Positions 35,370 through 46,098 of a stretch of 64,000 bases of DNA are shown here, piece by piece. Under the pieces are notes generated by a model. The model was not told the origin of the DNA. It was given only the letters and a program-made list of their open reading frames with translations, and searched no databases. A program made the translations under genes and the position numbers. Numbering within the stretch: position 1 is the stretch's first letter; each line of letters begins with the position of its first letter. Origin of the DNA: Pseudoscleropodium purum (taxonomy: Eukaryota > Streptophyta > Bryopsida > Hypnales > Brachytheciaceae); contig OZ017796.1 in NCBI GenBank assembly GCA_963969395.1, positions 30,928,243-30,992,242 of the forward strand, read 5' to 3'.

Positions 35370-37840
35370 CTGTTTGTACCCAAACTACCAAATTAGTAAA
35401 AGTACCAAATTTCAGAAAAAAACAATAATTTTTACACAAGTAATCTTAGGATCTTATAGTAAGCTCGTTTGAAATATATGAAAAAATTTCAGAAATTTTC
35501 ACCATATAGATTGCAAGATATTAGAGTTTGAATTGACAAAAATCCTTTTGTGGGCCATGCAATATGCAAGGTAGGTGCATTTTATAAAGTCACAATTATA
35601 TGAAAAAATGTCCCAAATGGTAATTCTTCTTTGGGTTAATTATCCAAGTCAAATTGGCTACATGCTTGAAAAATTCTAAATCATTTAGAATTGTACAATA
35701 TATAGGAAAAAAATAGTAAGTAGAAAAAAATAGAAAATGATTTAAAATAGTAAATAGTTGAGAATTTAATTATGGAATTGAAAAATGCCAATCTCAATGA
35801 TTGTAATCTTGTAATAAACAATCTACATCCTATGGTTTTATTTATTTTTTAAATATGAAAATTTTATTTAAATAAAAGACTTCAAAATTCATTTTAGAGT
35901 AGACAATTTATAATTGCCCACTATCTCGTGAGAATTGTCAAACAACCTATTTTTATCCTCCAAAGTAAAAAATAGCAACCATTGGATGAGATTATAAAAA
36001 CCTGAGACCACCCTCTACTCCCATACGATGTAAATTAAGAGAAAAAAATGTCATTAAAATCGCACTAGCTACATGATTCAAGAAGAAAAGAAAAATTCCT
36101 TCTCAAAAGTCAACAATGGTGTGATTTGATCATGTAATATTTTTATGTGGTAGTGACGATAGGACTTTGTTTATACTTCTTTATATAAACATGTACTATG
36201 TAAATCAAATATTCACATTAATTAATTTTGTTGATTTATGAATTATGCATTATGATTGATTTTGAAAAATGTAATTGGTTGTAGAGAAATAATTGAAACT
36301 AAATTTATTGAAGGATTTAATTAAATTTTTGTACAATTCATTTCATAGAACATAATCAAATTTATTCATTTCATAGAATGGATTCAAATTCATTCATTTT
36401 ATAGAATGGATTCAAATGAATTCAAGTTGATTTTGTTGAGAGAATGAATTCAAATTAATTTGTTTTAGAAAATGAATTCATTTGAGAGAATTTTAGCAAT
36501 ATGAAAAAGACAAATTTTAGTAGCATGAGATTGAAGAAAAAAATGTTGAAGAGATTAGGGTTGAGGATTGAATGCAAAAGTTTTGCATGAAATGAAAAAA
36601 ATGAGAAATTGAATTTTTTAATGTAATATAGTGTTTACTGCGCAAAAATAGCAATTGAGGAGGAAGGAATTGAATTTGGAGATTGAGTGTTTCAATGTAA
36701 GAAATTGGAAATGATTTTTGTTCAATGGCTATATGCCATGTGTACAAAATTATTCTTTGACTACCCTACAATTAGGCTTGTAGATGGTTTTACACTATCA
36801 CCTCAAAAGAGGTAATAACTGCCTATACTACATATTCATAATATATTGTATATGCATCATTTGAGGTTATACGCAGGTAGTTACTACCTCTTTTGAGGTG
36901 ATAGTGTAAAATCATGTACAAGCTTAATAGTAGGGTAGTCAGGGAATAATTTTGTACACATGGCATATAGCCATTGAACAAAAATCATTTCCAATTTCCT
37001 ACATTGAAACACTCAATCTCCAAATTCAATTCCTTCCTCCTCAATTGCTATTTTTGCACAGTAAACACTATATTACATTAAAAAATTCAATTTCTCATTT
37101 TTTTCATTTCATGCAAAACTTTTGCATTCAATCCTCAACCCTAATCTCTTCAACATTTTTTTCTTTAGTCTCAAACTACTAAAATTTGTCTTTTTCATGT
37201 TGCTAAAATTCTTTCAAATGAATTAATTTGAATTCATTCTCTACAACAAATTCATTTGAATTCATTCTTTGAAGTGCATTACTTTGAATTCATTCTCTCA
37301 ACAAAATTAATTTGAATTCATTCTCTCAAAAAAAAACTAATTTGAATTCATTCTATGAAATGAATTAAATTGAATTGATTTTATGAAATGAATCAATATG
37401 AATTTGTTCTATGAAATGAATTCATCTGATTTCATTTGAAGTTGTGAATTTATTTGAATCCATTCTCTCAAATGACTTCATTTCAAATGAACCTACAAAA
37501 TGAAACCCCTCGTAACTTTCATTTCATTAATCAAATTGAATGATTAAAAGCTTTCACGTATATATAAATTAGAAAAAACAATTTCAAATTTTTATTTCTG
37601 AAAAAAGGGATTTTTTTAATTTACAAAAATTTCCCAAATAGAAAAAAACAACTATATATGATACAATAATTTTTTATCCATAAAGTCAAAAGTTATGAAA
37701 ATTGTAGCCTTAAAGTAAAATCTCGTTTTTATATTGAGTGAAAATTTCAGAATAATAAATTAAAAATTCCATTCACGATGAGTTGCCCAAAATTGCTATG
37801 TTGCCAAAAACTACATCTTGGTCTTTTAGAGGCTAATATC
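35370..37840 (-). repeat. Dispersed repeat copy split by the foldback element
   Basis: Two parts (35370-35910 and 37500-37840) match, in inverted orientation and collinear order, the uninterrupted sequence at 2580-3450. The middle part (about 35920-37500) has no counterpart there. It therefore looks like a later insertion that includes the foldback element, which gives the relative age: the dispersed repeat first, the foldback later. Confidence 0.6.
36325..37490. mobile_element. Large foldback (inverted-repeat) element with subterminal arrays
   Basis: Two arms mirror each other about position 36849.5: 36517-36747 on the minus strand and 36952-37182 on the plus strand translate to almost the same 76 residues, so the arms are highly alike and free of net indels there. 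Inner arms run to about 36830 and 36868, leaving a short AT-rich loop. Both arms end outward in arrays of a degenerate unit of about 25-30 bp built on TTTGAATTCATTCT(C/A)T, at 36325-36490 and 37210-37490. Long inverted repeats with terminal tandem arrays are the hallmark of FB/TU-type foldback elements. The 76-residue frames are by-products of symmetry; no transposase is present. I could not define exact ends or a target duplication. Confidence 0.8.
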
Positions 37841-39285
37841 CTTCAATTGAAAAGATAATATGGACTTCAATTTAGTCTTGTAACTTTAAAAATCAATTAT
37901 TTTTATGTTGGCTTCGTTATACCATTTTCATCTTGGATTCATTTCATTTAGTTGTGGTGCCTCAAAAGCCATCCCATGGTCACAAACAGGACCCTATTCG
38001 TATCAAATCCAAAAATCCCAAAGACCGTTTAATAAACAACAACAAATTGAAAATCATTTTTTTTTCTCATTATTACTTAGATGAAAGTTATTGTAATTTG
38101 TAAAAATACTTTCTCAAGTTGTTGTCCTATCTAATGGTTGGATTTGGTATTACTTGAAACATGTTTTTCTAAAATTATAAATGTGTTTCAAGTGGTTGAC
38201 CAAGCCAAAATTACATTAACTCTAGTTCAAAACTAGATTTGCTAAAAGGAGGTGATAGATTTAAAGAGGAGAAAAATTTCAAAGTCACTATATCAAGAGA
38301 ACTTCATTTTAAATCTAGTCCAACAAATTTACTCAAAAAATAACAATATTTTGCTTGTAATTGAATTTAGAAGGATTTGAAAATCTTCCTCTCAAAATTT
38401 ATATAAAAATATTGCTAATATTTGTCTATCAATTCCAAAATATTCTTCCAAATAGTATTTTATGAGAAATTTTCTCAAATTGTCAATTCTAAAGAAGATG
38501 TGTAGAGGCTAAATGTCTTCAATGAAACTAAAAAGAATTTTCCGTTTTATGAAGCCCAACAACTTATGTATAAATAGAGCTAAAATTTGTAAATGAATTG
38601 GGACTATAGGGGTTAAACATCATTATATCAATTACTTTTTTTTATTTTTATAAGATCCTATTTGCCAAGTAAAAAAGACTCATTGCAATGTACTTTAGCA
38701 TGCAGTACTTGGACACCTTATGAATCAATTATGAATTTTCAAAGTATTGTCTCTAGGCATATTCTGACTCTCATGCAACAACACAAGCCTCTCATATTTT
38801 GATTGTGTACATCTTGTGTAATTAGTATCTATTTTTTTGTGATGCTTTTGGGTCCAAGTGTACAAGTTGCATGCATTTTGGGCAGTGTTGTGATCTTGTG
38901 TGCACATACCTTTCCTCTTGGATTCGAATAAAAATTTTGTAATAAGTATCGCTCTTTTCACAAGTTGCATATGAACGAATCGTCCTTTTCCCCAAGTTGG
39001 ACAAAAGTGGCACGGAAGAATCAAGCTCCAAAGATGGAGGATCATGGATATGTCATATGTGGATGAGTGGATGCAGGAGCCCACCAAGGTACTGTTCGTT
39101 ACCGAAGAACTAGTTGACCTCTTACGTCACAAAGTAGCCGCAACTCTCGTCCTGTATCAGACCTTTATCATTCATCTTCATGATTACGCATCAATTCTGG
39201 CAACTTGCCAACCTCTTTACCTGTAAGTGGATCCCCAAAGTTTAGCAACTGAACATTTCAAGCGGCGGAGTTCTAGGAAACGAAG
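37841..39285. other. AT-rich spacer grading into the NCED upstream region
   Basis: No gene is recognised. Opposing open frames at 38725-39226 overlap each other and match nothing I know. GC content rises from about 38950 toward the NCED gene. Confidence 0.45.
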
Positions 39286-39293
39286 GACGTGTC
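39286..39293 (+). promoter_or_regulatory. ABRE-like element GACGTGTC upstream of NCED
   Basis: GACGTGTC contains the ACGTGTC core bound by ABF/AREB bZIP factors. It lies about 1.1 kb upstream of the NCED ATG. Feedback of ABA on NCED transcription is known in plants, but a single core at this distance is weak evidence. Confidence 0.3.
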
Positions 39294-39845
39294 TTCACTT
39301 ATGCTGAAAAACATAGACTTTGGTTTCTTCTGTTTCTTCCGTTAGTAGCTTGATGACAGTTTATGTGTAAGTTTTGGAATCAATGCATATCAAGATGCCA
39401 CGAAAAGGAACAAAAAGAAATATTCAATTTCGTTCAATTTCGTTTGGGGTCCTGGAGGTTCGGCTCAAAGAACTGGAGAAAACTAGGAACCCTATAGCTA
39501 GACTTATGCGACGGACTGCATGTTTTGAAAAGCGGTAGAGTCATGAAATATTGCCAACTCCACGAAACTGGCGTCAAAACTTGGCAGAATGAAGATTTTC
39601 TGATTCAATTCATGTCCCACCAGAGTTTACAGGGAATCAATTCCTCTTTTCAGCTGAAGGTGGTCCGGATCGGGCGGGATTTTATCTTTTGGGATTAACC
39701 AACATTTGAATCCCCGCCATCGCCATCGTTCATGAAAGATCAGTGTTTGCCAACCTCTTCAACTTGAGAATCCTTTTCAGGTTGTGAAAAAGAATTTGGA
39801 CTCCACTGTCACGGTCCTGCTGAACTTACGCTTGAGAAATATCGA

Positions 39846-39853
39846 TATAAATA
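39846..39853 (+). promoter_or_regulatory. Candidate TATA box TATAAATA upstream of NCED
   Basis: A consensus TATAAATA lies 569 bases upstream of the NCED ATG and would imply a long 5' UTR of about 500 bases. The region between (39854-40414) has moderate GC and no believable gene. The minus-strand open frames over 40195-40818 are shadows of the NCED first exon. Confidence 0.3.
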
Positions 39854-40414
39854 TAACGCAAAATTTGATAGAAATCTTTGTGCTAGTAGCCTGAAGACGG
39901 CATACATTCTCGCGCGAACAATCCTTTTGACTTTGTCAATCATCCATGAGATCGATCGAGCGACGCTCTTTGGAACATTGACAGACGGAGTATTCGTCAA
40001 GTCTTGAATGCGAACAGAAATCATAGAATTCAGGGGTGACCATCGTAGGAACCATGAGAGAGACCTGAACATGTTGATCACAACATTCAACCCTTGAATT
40101 CCGACAGAAATCGTAGATACATGTCAGTAGGTGATGCCAAACTCGGCCTACACAAGAACATGTCTTCAGAATCCCATTCCAAGTCTTCAAGAACTTAGAA
40201 AACCCAATACTTTCGAAAAAGAAGCCTCTCATTGAGCCCAATGCGATAGCAATCCCAAGACCTGTCACCTGCTAGTCCTAGAGTGTAAAACCTGGTCGAA
40301 TTCCTCCAAGACGACGCCCAGTATGCCCTCCACCATTTCCTTGTAATTGAGGAGGACGTACTAGAGTTCTGCCTCACTCGATCTAGAGTGAGTTTTGTGA
40401 TCAAAGCAACAGCC

Positions 40415-43400
40415 ATGGCGCTCCCAAGCACTTTTTCATGGACACAATGCCGGAGCACCACTGCATCCCCGAGATGCAGCTTCCAATCCGATCCTCCGAA
40501 GAAACGCGGCGAATCCGTGATCCAGAAAGTCGTGTTACGAGACCGCACAGCCGAGCCAGCAGTCGTCACGGAGCCCAAGGTGAAGATTACGCCCCCAATG
40601 ACGACGACGCCACCAGCTGTCGCAAAGCCCGCGTTGAAGATTAAGCTCCCAACGACGCCCCCGAAGTCCCCAGAGCGCGAACTGGGTGCCCGTGGAACAG
40701 GATCCCGCGTGCAGGATCTCGTGTCTGCAGTCTTGTCAGCCGCCGAGAGCTTCATCCCTTTGATCGAGCCTCGCGAACGCCCTCTCCGAACAAACCCACT
40801 TCTCCAACTCAACGGCAACTACGCCCCTGTGGAAGAGAGTCCACCTCGGCGCGTACTAGCCGTCACAGGACGCATCCCCAAGTGCTTGAACGGAGCATAC
40901 ATTCGCAACGGGGGCAACCCACAGTTCGCTCCTTCAGCGGGGTTCCACTTCTTCGACGGTGATGGGATGCTGCATGTGGTGCGCATCAAGGACGGCGAAG
41001 CTACGCATTGCTGCCGATTCACAAAGACGAATCGATTTCTGTGTGAGAAACGTGCGGGGAGGCCGGTATTTCCGAAGGCGTTGGGGGAGTTGCAAGGGTT
41101 GGGGGGAGTGGCGCGACTTGCGCTCTTTGCGTTAAGGGGAATGGCGGGCATGATGGAAGTGTCTCAGGGAATGGGCGCGGCGAATGCGGGAGTGGAGTTT
41201 TTCAATGGGATGGTACTGGCGATGTCGGAGGATGATATGCCGTATGCGGTGCGGGTGACGGAGGATGGCGATTTGGAGACGCTCGGAAGGTATGTATCGT
41301 AGACATCATGTCAAGGATCGGTCGCGTATGACGTTTAGCACTGGTTTTTTAGTCTGTGGGTACAATTGAAACCTTACTATTTTGGAAATGCTGAATGCTA
41401 ATGGAATGGGCTCCCAGGAACAACAAGAAAATTAAGGTTTTGTTGAAAAAGTAGAGACCTTTCTCAATTTGAGTTCACGGAGGTTCGTAGCTGTTATGAG
41501 AAACACCATTGTCGTTCACGGAACAGATCAATGGACAGGTTTCATTTTTTCTAACTAGTCAAAATGAAACAGTTCACTGGAGTGCCTGGTGAACTGTCCG
41601 GTTATGGCAAGTGTCCGATATCCCCATTCCATTCTCACTTTGGATTGGGTTCACTACTGTTAAACGTTAGTTCCGTCATATTGGAAGTGTTTCATGCGCC
41701 ATCTTCACGTTTCATTTTCTTGTTGTGCTGAGAGATGTGGAAATTAAGGTGCAAATTGCATTTCATTCGAAACATGGTGCACCGCTAAGCTAGAATTTTC
41801 CACCCCATCCCCTAGCTCCTGGCTACTGAATTCGTGTCGTTTCCTTCTAGCACGCCGATTTCATTGCAGGTGAATTGACGCTGTTAATTCATCATGAACT
41901 TTTAATCACTGGGAGGTTCGTGAATGGTATTGCACGCAATGCCATGTTTCCGTTGAATCGAGAGATTCGATTTGCACGCTGAATTGTAATACGTTTTTCA
42001 AATGGCAGAGTGTGACGCATGCAGAAGTATTGACCTGGCTATGCTTGAGAGTTCAGATAGGGGTGTTCGGACCTTGTGATTCCTGCTGTACAATTTGCTT
42101 GTTTGATAGCAAATGGGAGAAGACCTTGTGATTTTCGGTCCTTTTGTCGAAGAACTAGGCTCCTCGTGGAGGTTTGGAACAGGATTCTGAAATCGAAGTA
42201 GTTTGCAGGCCAGCGTTGAATTTATACCCAAGTTGAATGTGTTTTGAAGTTCCAAGATAGAATCTATTACAATTAGTAGTGGATTACATCCTGGAATTTT
42301 CAACGTAATCGAGATTTTCAAGCATGTATCAGGTCTGTGTCTTCCCGGGGCGGGCTCTATCAATTATTTGCCCTGTGAACTTGCCGCACTGAAAACTGAA
42401 CATAGCGTTCCCTAATCGCAGGTACAATTTTGAAGGAGCGTTGAAGACACCCATGACGGCCCACCCCAAAATTGATACCCAGACCGGGGAAATGTCGGCC
42501 TTCAGCTGTGATGTGCAGAAGCAACCGTATCTCACGTACTTCCGAGTGTCTCCCAGCGGAGTGAAAGGGGTGGACGTGCCCATCACCTTGCCGGAGCCCA
42601 ATTTAATGCACGACTTCGGCGTCACCGAGAACTACGCCATCTTCCCGGAGGGCCAAATCGTCTTCCGTCTGCAGGTGGGTCGAAATACATGCTATAAACC
42701 AATCAAACCAATCACTAGGATTATGATTCACATTGAATAACATATAATCACATTCAACGCTTTCAAATCGATTTCCCCAAAGATATCTATGTGAATCTTT
42801 TGGCATCATCATTAATCTCTCTGAGCCTTGTGGTTCTATCGTCAAGCACGACGTGAATTGCGACACAAGCAAAACCGTAGAATTCTTTCACTTCCATAGA
42901 TGGACAATTTGCACTGGACATTGCCAATGGAAGTCTTCAAAACCCTCTATAGATGGCCATTTTGGATTTTCTCTGTCCGAGATGAGTCCCTAATTCGCTT
43001 CCTCGTTTCGCTCCCAGGAGCTCTTCCAGGGCAAGTCCCCCATTGTGTGCGACGAGAAGAAAGTCCCTCGCTTCGGCGTTCTCCCCCGCACGGCGCGCTC
43101 CGAGGCGCGCCTGCGGTGGTTCGACCTTCCCGACGCGACGTGCTTCCATTACGTGAACGCCTGGGAAGAAGGCGACGAGATTGTCCTCGTCGGCTCCGCC
43201 TTGGCTCCAATCGCCTGCGTCTTCGACCAACCTAGCGACCTCGAATGCCGAATCTGCCTCTTCCGATTGAACTTGCGCACGGGCCAAGCCTCCAAGCACG
43301 TCCTCGCCGACGCCAATCTCGACATGGGGCGATGTAACGACCTCTACGCAGGTACCAAAACGTAACATTCATGCTTTGATTTCTTAACTTACATTCGCAA

Positions 43401-44039
43401 GTGTCCATCTCCAAAACCAGACGCATAAGGGAGGGGTTTGTCTCCGGGTGTGGTTTCCTCATTTTCTGTTTTTCTTGGGGTGGGCTACCAATCCTGGTAA
43501 AGTCCTTGCTATTTTCGTTCTAAGTTCACAGTAATATTTCACCCCTAAAATTTCTATAAAACCTGGCTAGGACAGGCGAGATTGAAGCTTCATACAGCTG
43601 CACAAACTCGTCGAGTCTAAACTCATTTTTCATCTGTGTCTGCCCCCCAAAACTGCCAAATTCTATAGGTCGGAAGACACGGTACGCGTACACGGCGATC
43701 TCGGGTCCGTGGCCGAGATACTCCGGTGTGGCGAAGGTGGACTTGGAGAACGGCGGGCTTGCGGGGTGGCGGAAGTGTCCTGCGGGGGGGTTTGTGAGTG
43801 AGCCCTACTTTGTCCCGCAGAGCGAGGAGGTCGAAGACGACGGCTACGTGGTGACGCATTACCACAACGAGACGACGGGCGTGTCGGAGCTTCTGGTCAT
43901 GGATGCACAGTCGCCCACGCTAGACACCGTGGCTAGCATTCGCATGCCGTCGCGTGTGCCGTATGGCTTTCACGGCCTCTTCCTCACGGACGCGCAACTT
44001 GCGAGCCAGAGAACGGCACTCCCTCAAGCGTCTCCTTGA
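40415..44039 (+). CDS. NCED: 9-cis-epoxycarotenoid dioxygenase, plastidial (abscisic acid synthesis)
   Basis: Cleaves 9-cis-violaxanthin/neoxanthin to xanthoxin, the committed step of ABA synthesis, at plastid membranes. Four exons join in frame: 40415-41289, 42422-42674, 43018-43351 and 43669-44039, giving 610 aa, typical for NCED. The start is the ATG at 40415 in a strong context (GCCATGGCG). An N-terminal Ser/Thr/Pro/Lys-rich stretch fits a chloroplast transit peptide, followed by a predicted amphipathic helix (VQDLVSAVLSAAESF). The four iron-binding His are present: H306 (AHPKID), H355 (MHDFGVTEN), H420 (FHYVNAWEE) and H589 (GFHGLF). Other marks are IRNGGNPQF, FFDGDGMLH and MSEDDMPYAVRV. 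The last two, with GELQGLGGVARLALF, fit NCED better than CCD4 or CCD1. Three introns are unusual next to the mostly intronless flowering-plant NCEDs. Confidence 0.95.
41540..41597 (+). repeat. Two adjacent hairpins in NCED intron 1
   Basis: GTTTCATTTT (41540-41549) pairs with AAAATGAAAC (41561-41570), and ACAGTTCAC (41569-41577) pairs perfectly with GTGAACTGT (41589-41597) around 11 bases. The stems nearly abut. No function is known. Confidence 0.55.
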
Positions 44040-45985
44040 CCGCTGGAATCGCCACGGTGGTCAAGATGATCGATCAGTATATTGACCCACCTATTCTTTC
44101 CATTACCGGGTGCTCAGATCTGCTCATTGTCACCATGACCTCTCCTAATTTGCCACGGACTACAGCTTACATTCGGAGGTGAAGAGAAGTCTTCGTATGG
44201 GAAACCAAAGAAAAGTAAGCTTAGTACAAAGATGTTTGCTTGCATTGGCTTCCTCCGAAATGACTACGACATAGAGAAGAGATTGGCGTGGTCCAATGAT
44301 ATGGGAGAATTGCCGGTTATTGAATATTCTGTGAACCTGTAAAGATGAAAACAAAGTCGATTGCGCGGGGATCGAGGTCAAGGGTAGAAGATTTGTAGTC
44401 AATGAGGCTAATGGCAACAAATTTAAGAATTGTGGAGCTTGACACCTCCTTCTGTATATTATGACTTGTAAATTATACAGTACATTGACTTCATAGAGTT
44501 CATTTGGCATGGTGAGTACACAATTGGAAACGTGTTTTAACCCCTGAACGGCCCTCGGGCACTCAGGCTACGACACTGTATGGAGTGGATACGGTCAGGG
44601 TCAAATTTCGGAAAATGCTTGGAAGCCGCGATTGCAGATTTGCAGCCGTTCCGATTGCCTTGTCGTTGGCGCCGCAACACGCTGAAAATTCTCCGAGACC
44701 CCACCTGTCCGGAATGCACAGACCTTTACAGAAATGCGTCTCCCAGCTCTCCACAGTGACTGAGGTGGCGACTTGAAATTCACAGAAAAAACCCTCGTGC
44801 AGTGACGCGGAATCGCAATGGTGGGTTCAACTGCAGCGACACAAGGATTGTTCAAAAAAATTCCTGACACAATCTGTGAAGTAGTGCACTGTTCACGGCA
44901 TTGGAGTCACCGTATACATGTGGTTTACGGTCACCCGGAAATGTGAAGCGCACTTTCACAATACGTGCCTTTGTGGCAAAGGTTTCTGAGACAACGTGGT
45001 GATTCACATGTGGGACACACCGCGGGAAGGTAACAACTTTTGGGGCGAAAGCATAACTTCCCTGAGCCAAGACATGTATAACTGCTTCCCCCGCGCCCAA
45101 TAAGTACTGTAGTTGGTCGAAGCTAATATTCGAAGTTCATGTGGCAATAATTGATTCAAAGCAGTAGTCAAATGCGTGGAAACTGCCTTGATATACAAAG
45201 AGTTACGCAGATGTTACCAAACACGCTGGAAGTTGAACATTATAATATTGTATGTGAGTTGTTCAAAAGTTTTGCCACAATGGGCCACATCCGGAGCAAC
45301 AACCAATGCTCACACTAACAAGCAACAGAGTCTATACTGTCATACTCAAAATTGCACAAGGCTGGTAGAACGTCTTCCCTACATAAAAATCACTGAAAAT
45401 TGCCTTGCAAAACACAGACAGGATTGATACAGCTTGTACTACGGCTGACTTGCAGTAGCACTACAGAGTCTCCATAGAACATGAGAAGCCTTCAGTTGCA
45501 TCCACGCCACAAGCAATCGCCACATTCACCAGGCATGAAGGGACTCTGAAGCATAAAAATCCAAAACACCCTTGTTGTTCCCTCACTCGCTCAACAGATC
45601 CATTTGAAACCAAACCCACGACCCCCATCCTCCTCGCAGCTTGAAGAATCCTAAGGCGCCGCATCCCGCCAGAATTCGTGCTCTCCCGCGTCCATAGACC
45701 CCCGGACAAGTCACGTCTCCACCTTCAACCCATCAAAGCACCGGGTCAAGATGATCTATGTGCAGCGACTCGTATCGTAGGCAAATTCATGTATTCCAGC
45801 TTGCAGCGACGTTGCATTGGGTATTTAACAAAGTGGCGCAGTGCGTTCGATGCACAGCAGCATTTTGCAAACTTTGCTGAAACCTGCAAACCCTAAAACC
45901 ACTGCAAGAGCAATCAAATACGTGAAAATAGTGACATAGGGCCAGAAAGGGCGTTCGGGATGTTCAGGGGTTCAAAAAGCGCCCA
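44040..45985. other. Intergenic region with a GC-richer patch, possible coding relic
   Basis: From about 44540 to 45900 the composition is exon-like and both strands carry open frames of 60-90 codons. Examples on the minus strand are 45100-44852, which contains GDRKPHVYGDSNAVN, and 44870-44601. I cannot join them into one frame or assign a family. They may be a decayed gene or promoter-type DNA. Nothing intact is supported. Confidence 0.35.
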
Positions 45986-46098
45986 GGTTCTAAAATTGCC
46001 CACCTCCACAAATGTACACTGTATGTACATGTTTCTTTTTATAGCCTTCAGCAATGTACAATCAATGTACATTTGTGGAGGTGGACACTTTTAGAACC
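45986..46098. mobile_element. Miniature inverted-repeat element (about 113 bp)
   Basis: GGTTCTAAAATTGCCCACCT at the left (45986 on) and its near-exact reverse complement ending at 46098 form arms of about 33 bases with three mismatches, separated by about 45 bases. The outer ends are GGTTCTAAAA and TTTTAGAACC. It could fold into a single hairpin. No clear target duplication is visible, so the superfamily is not assigned. Confidence 0.65.

Noticed and set aside
36517..37182. Two near-identical 76-codon open frames on opposite strands, as if a duplicated small gene
   Set aside because: They are a by-product of the inverted-repeat symmetry of the foldback element; the sequence is AT-rich, with no family likeness and no codon-level constraint visible.
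40388..40414. Earlier start for NCED at 40388
   Set aside because: The codon is GTG; the ATG at 40415 has a strong initiation context and leads directly into a transit-peptide-like sequence.
42937..43368. Minus-strand open frame of 143 codons
   Set aside because: Shadow of NCED exon 3, whose plus-strand translation carries a conserved iron ligand.
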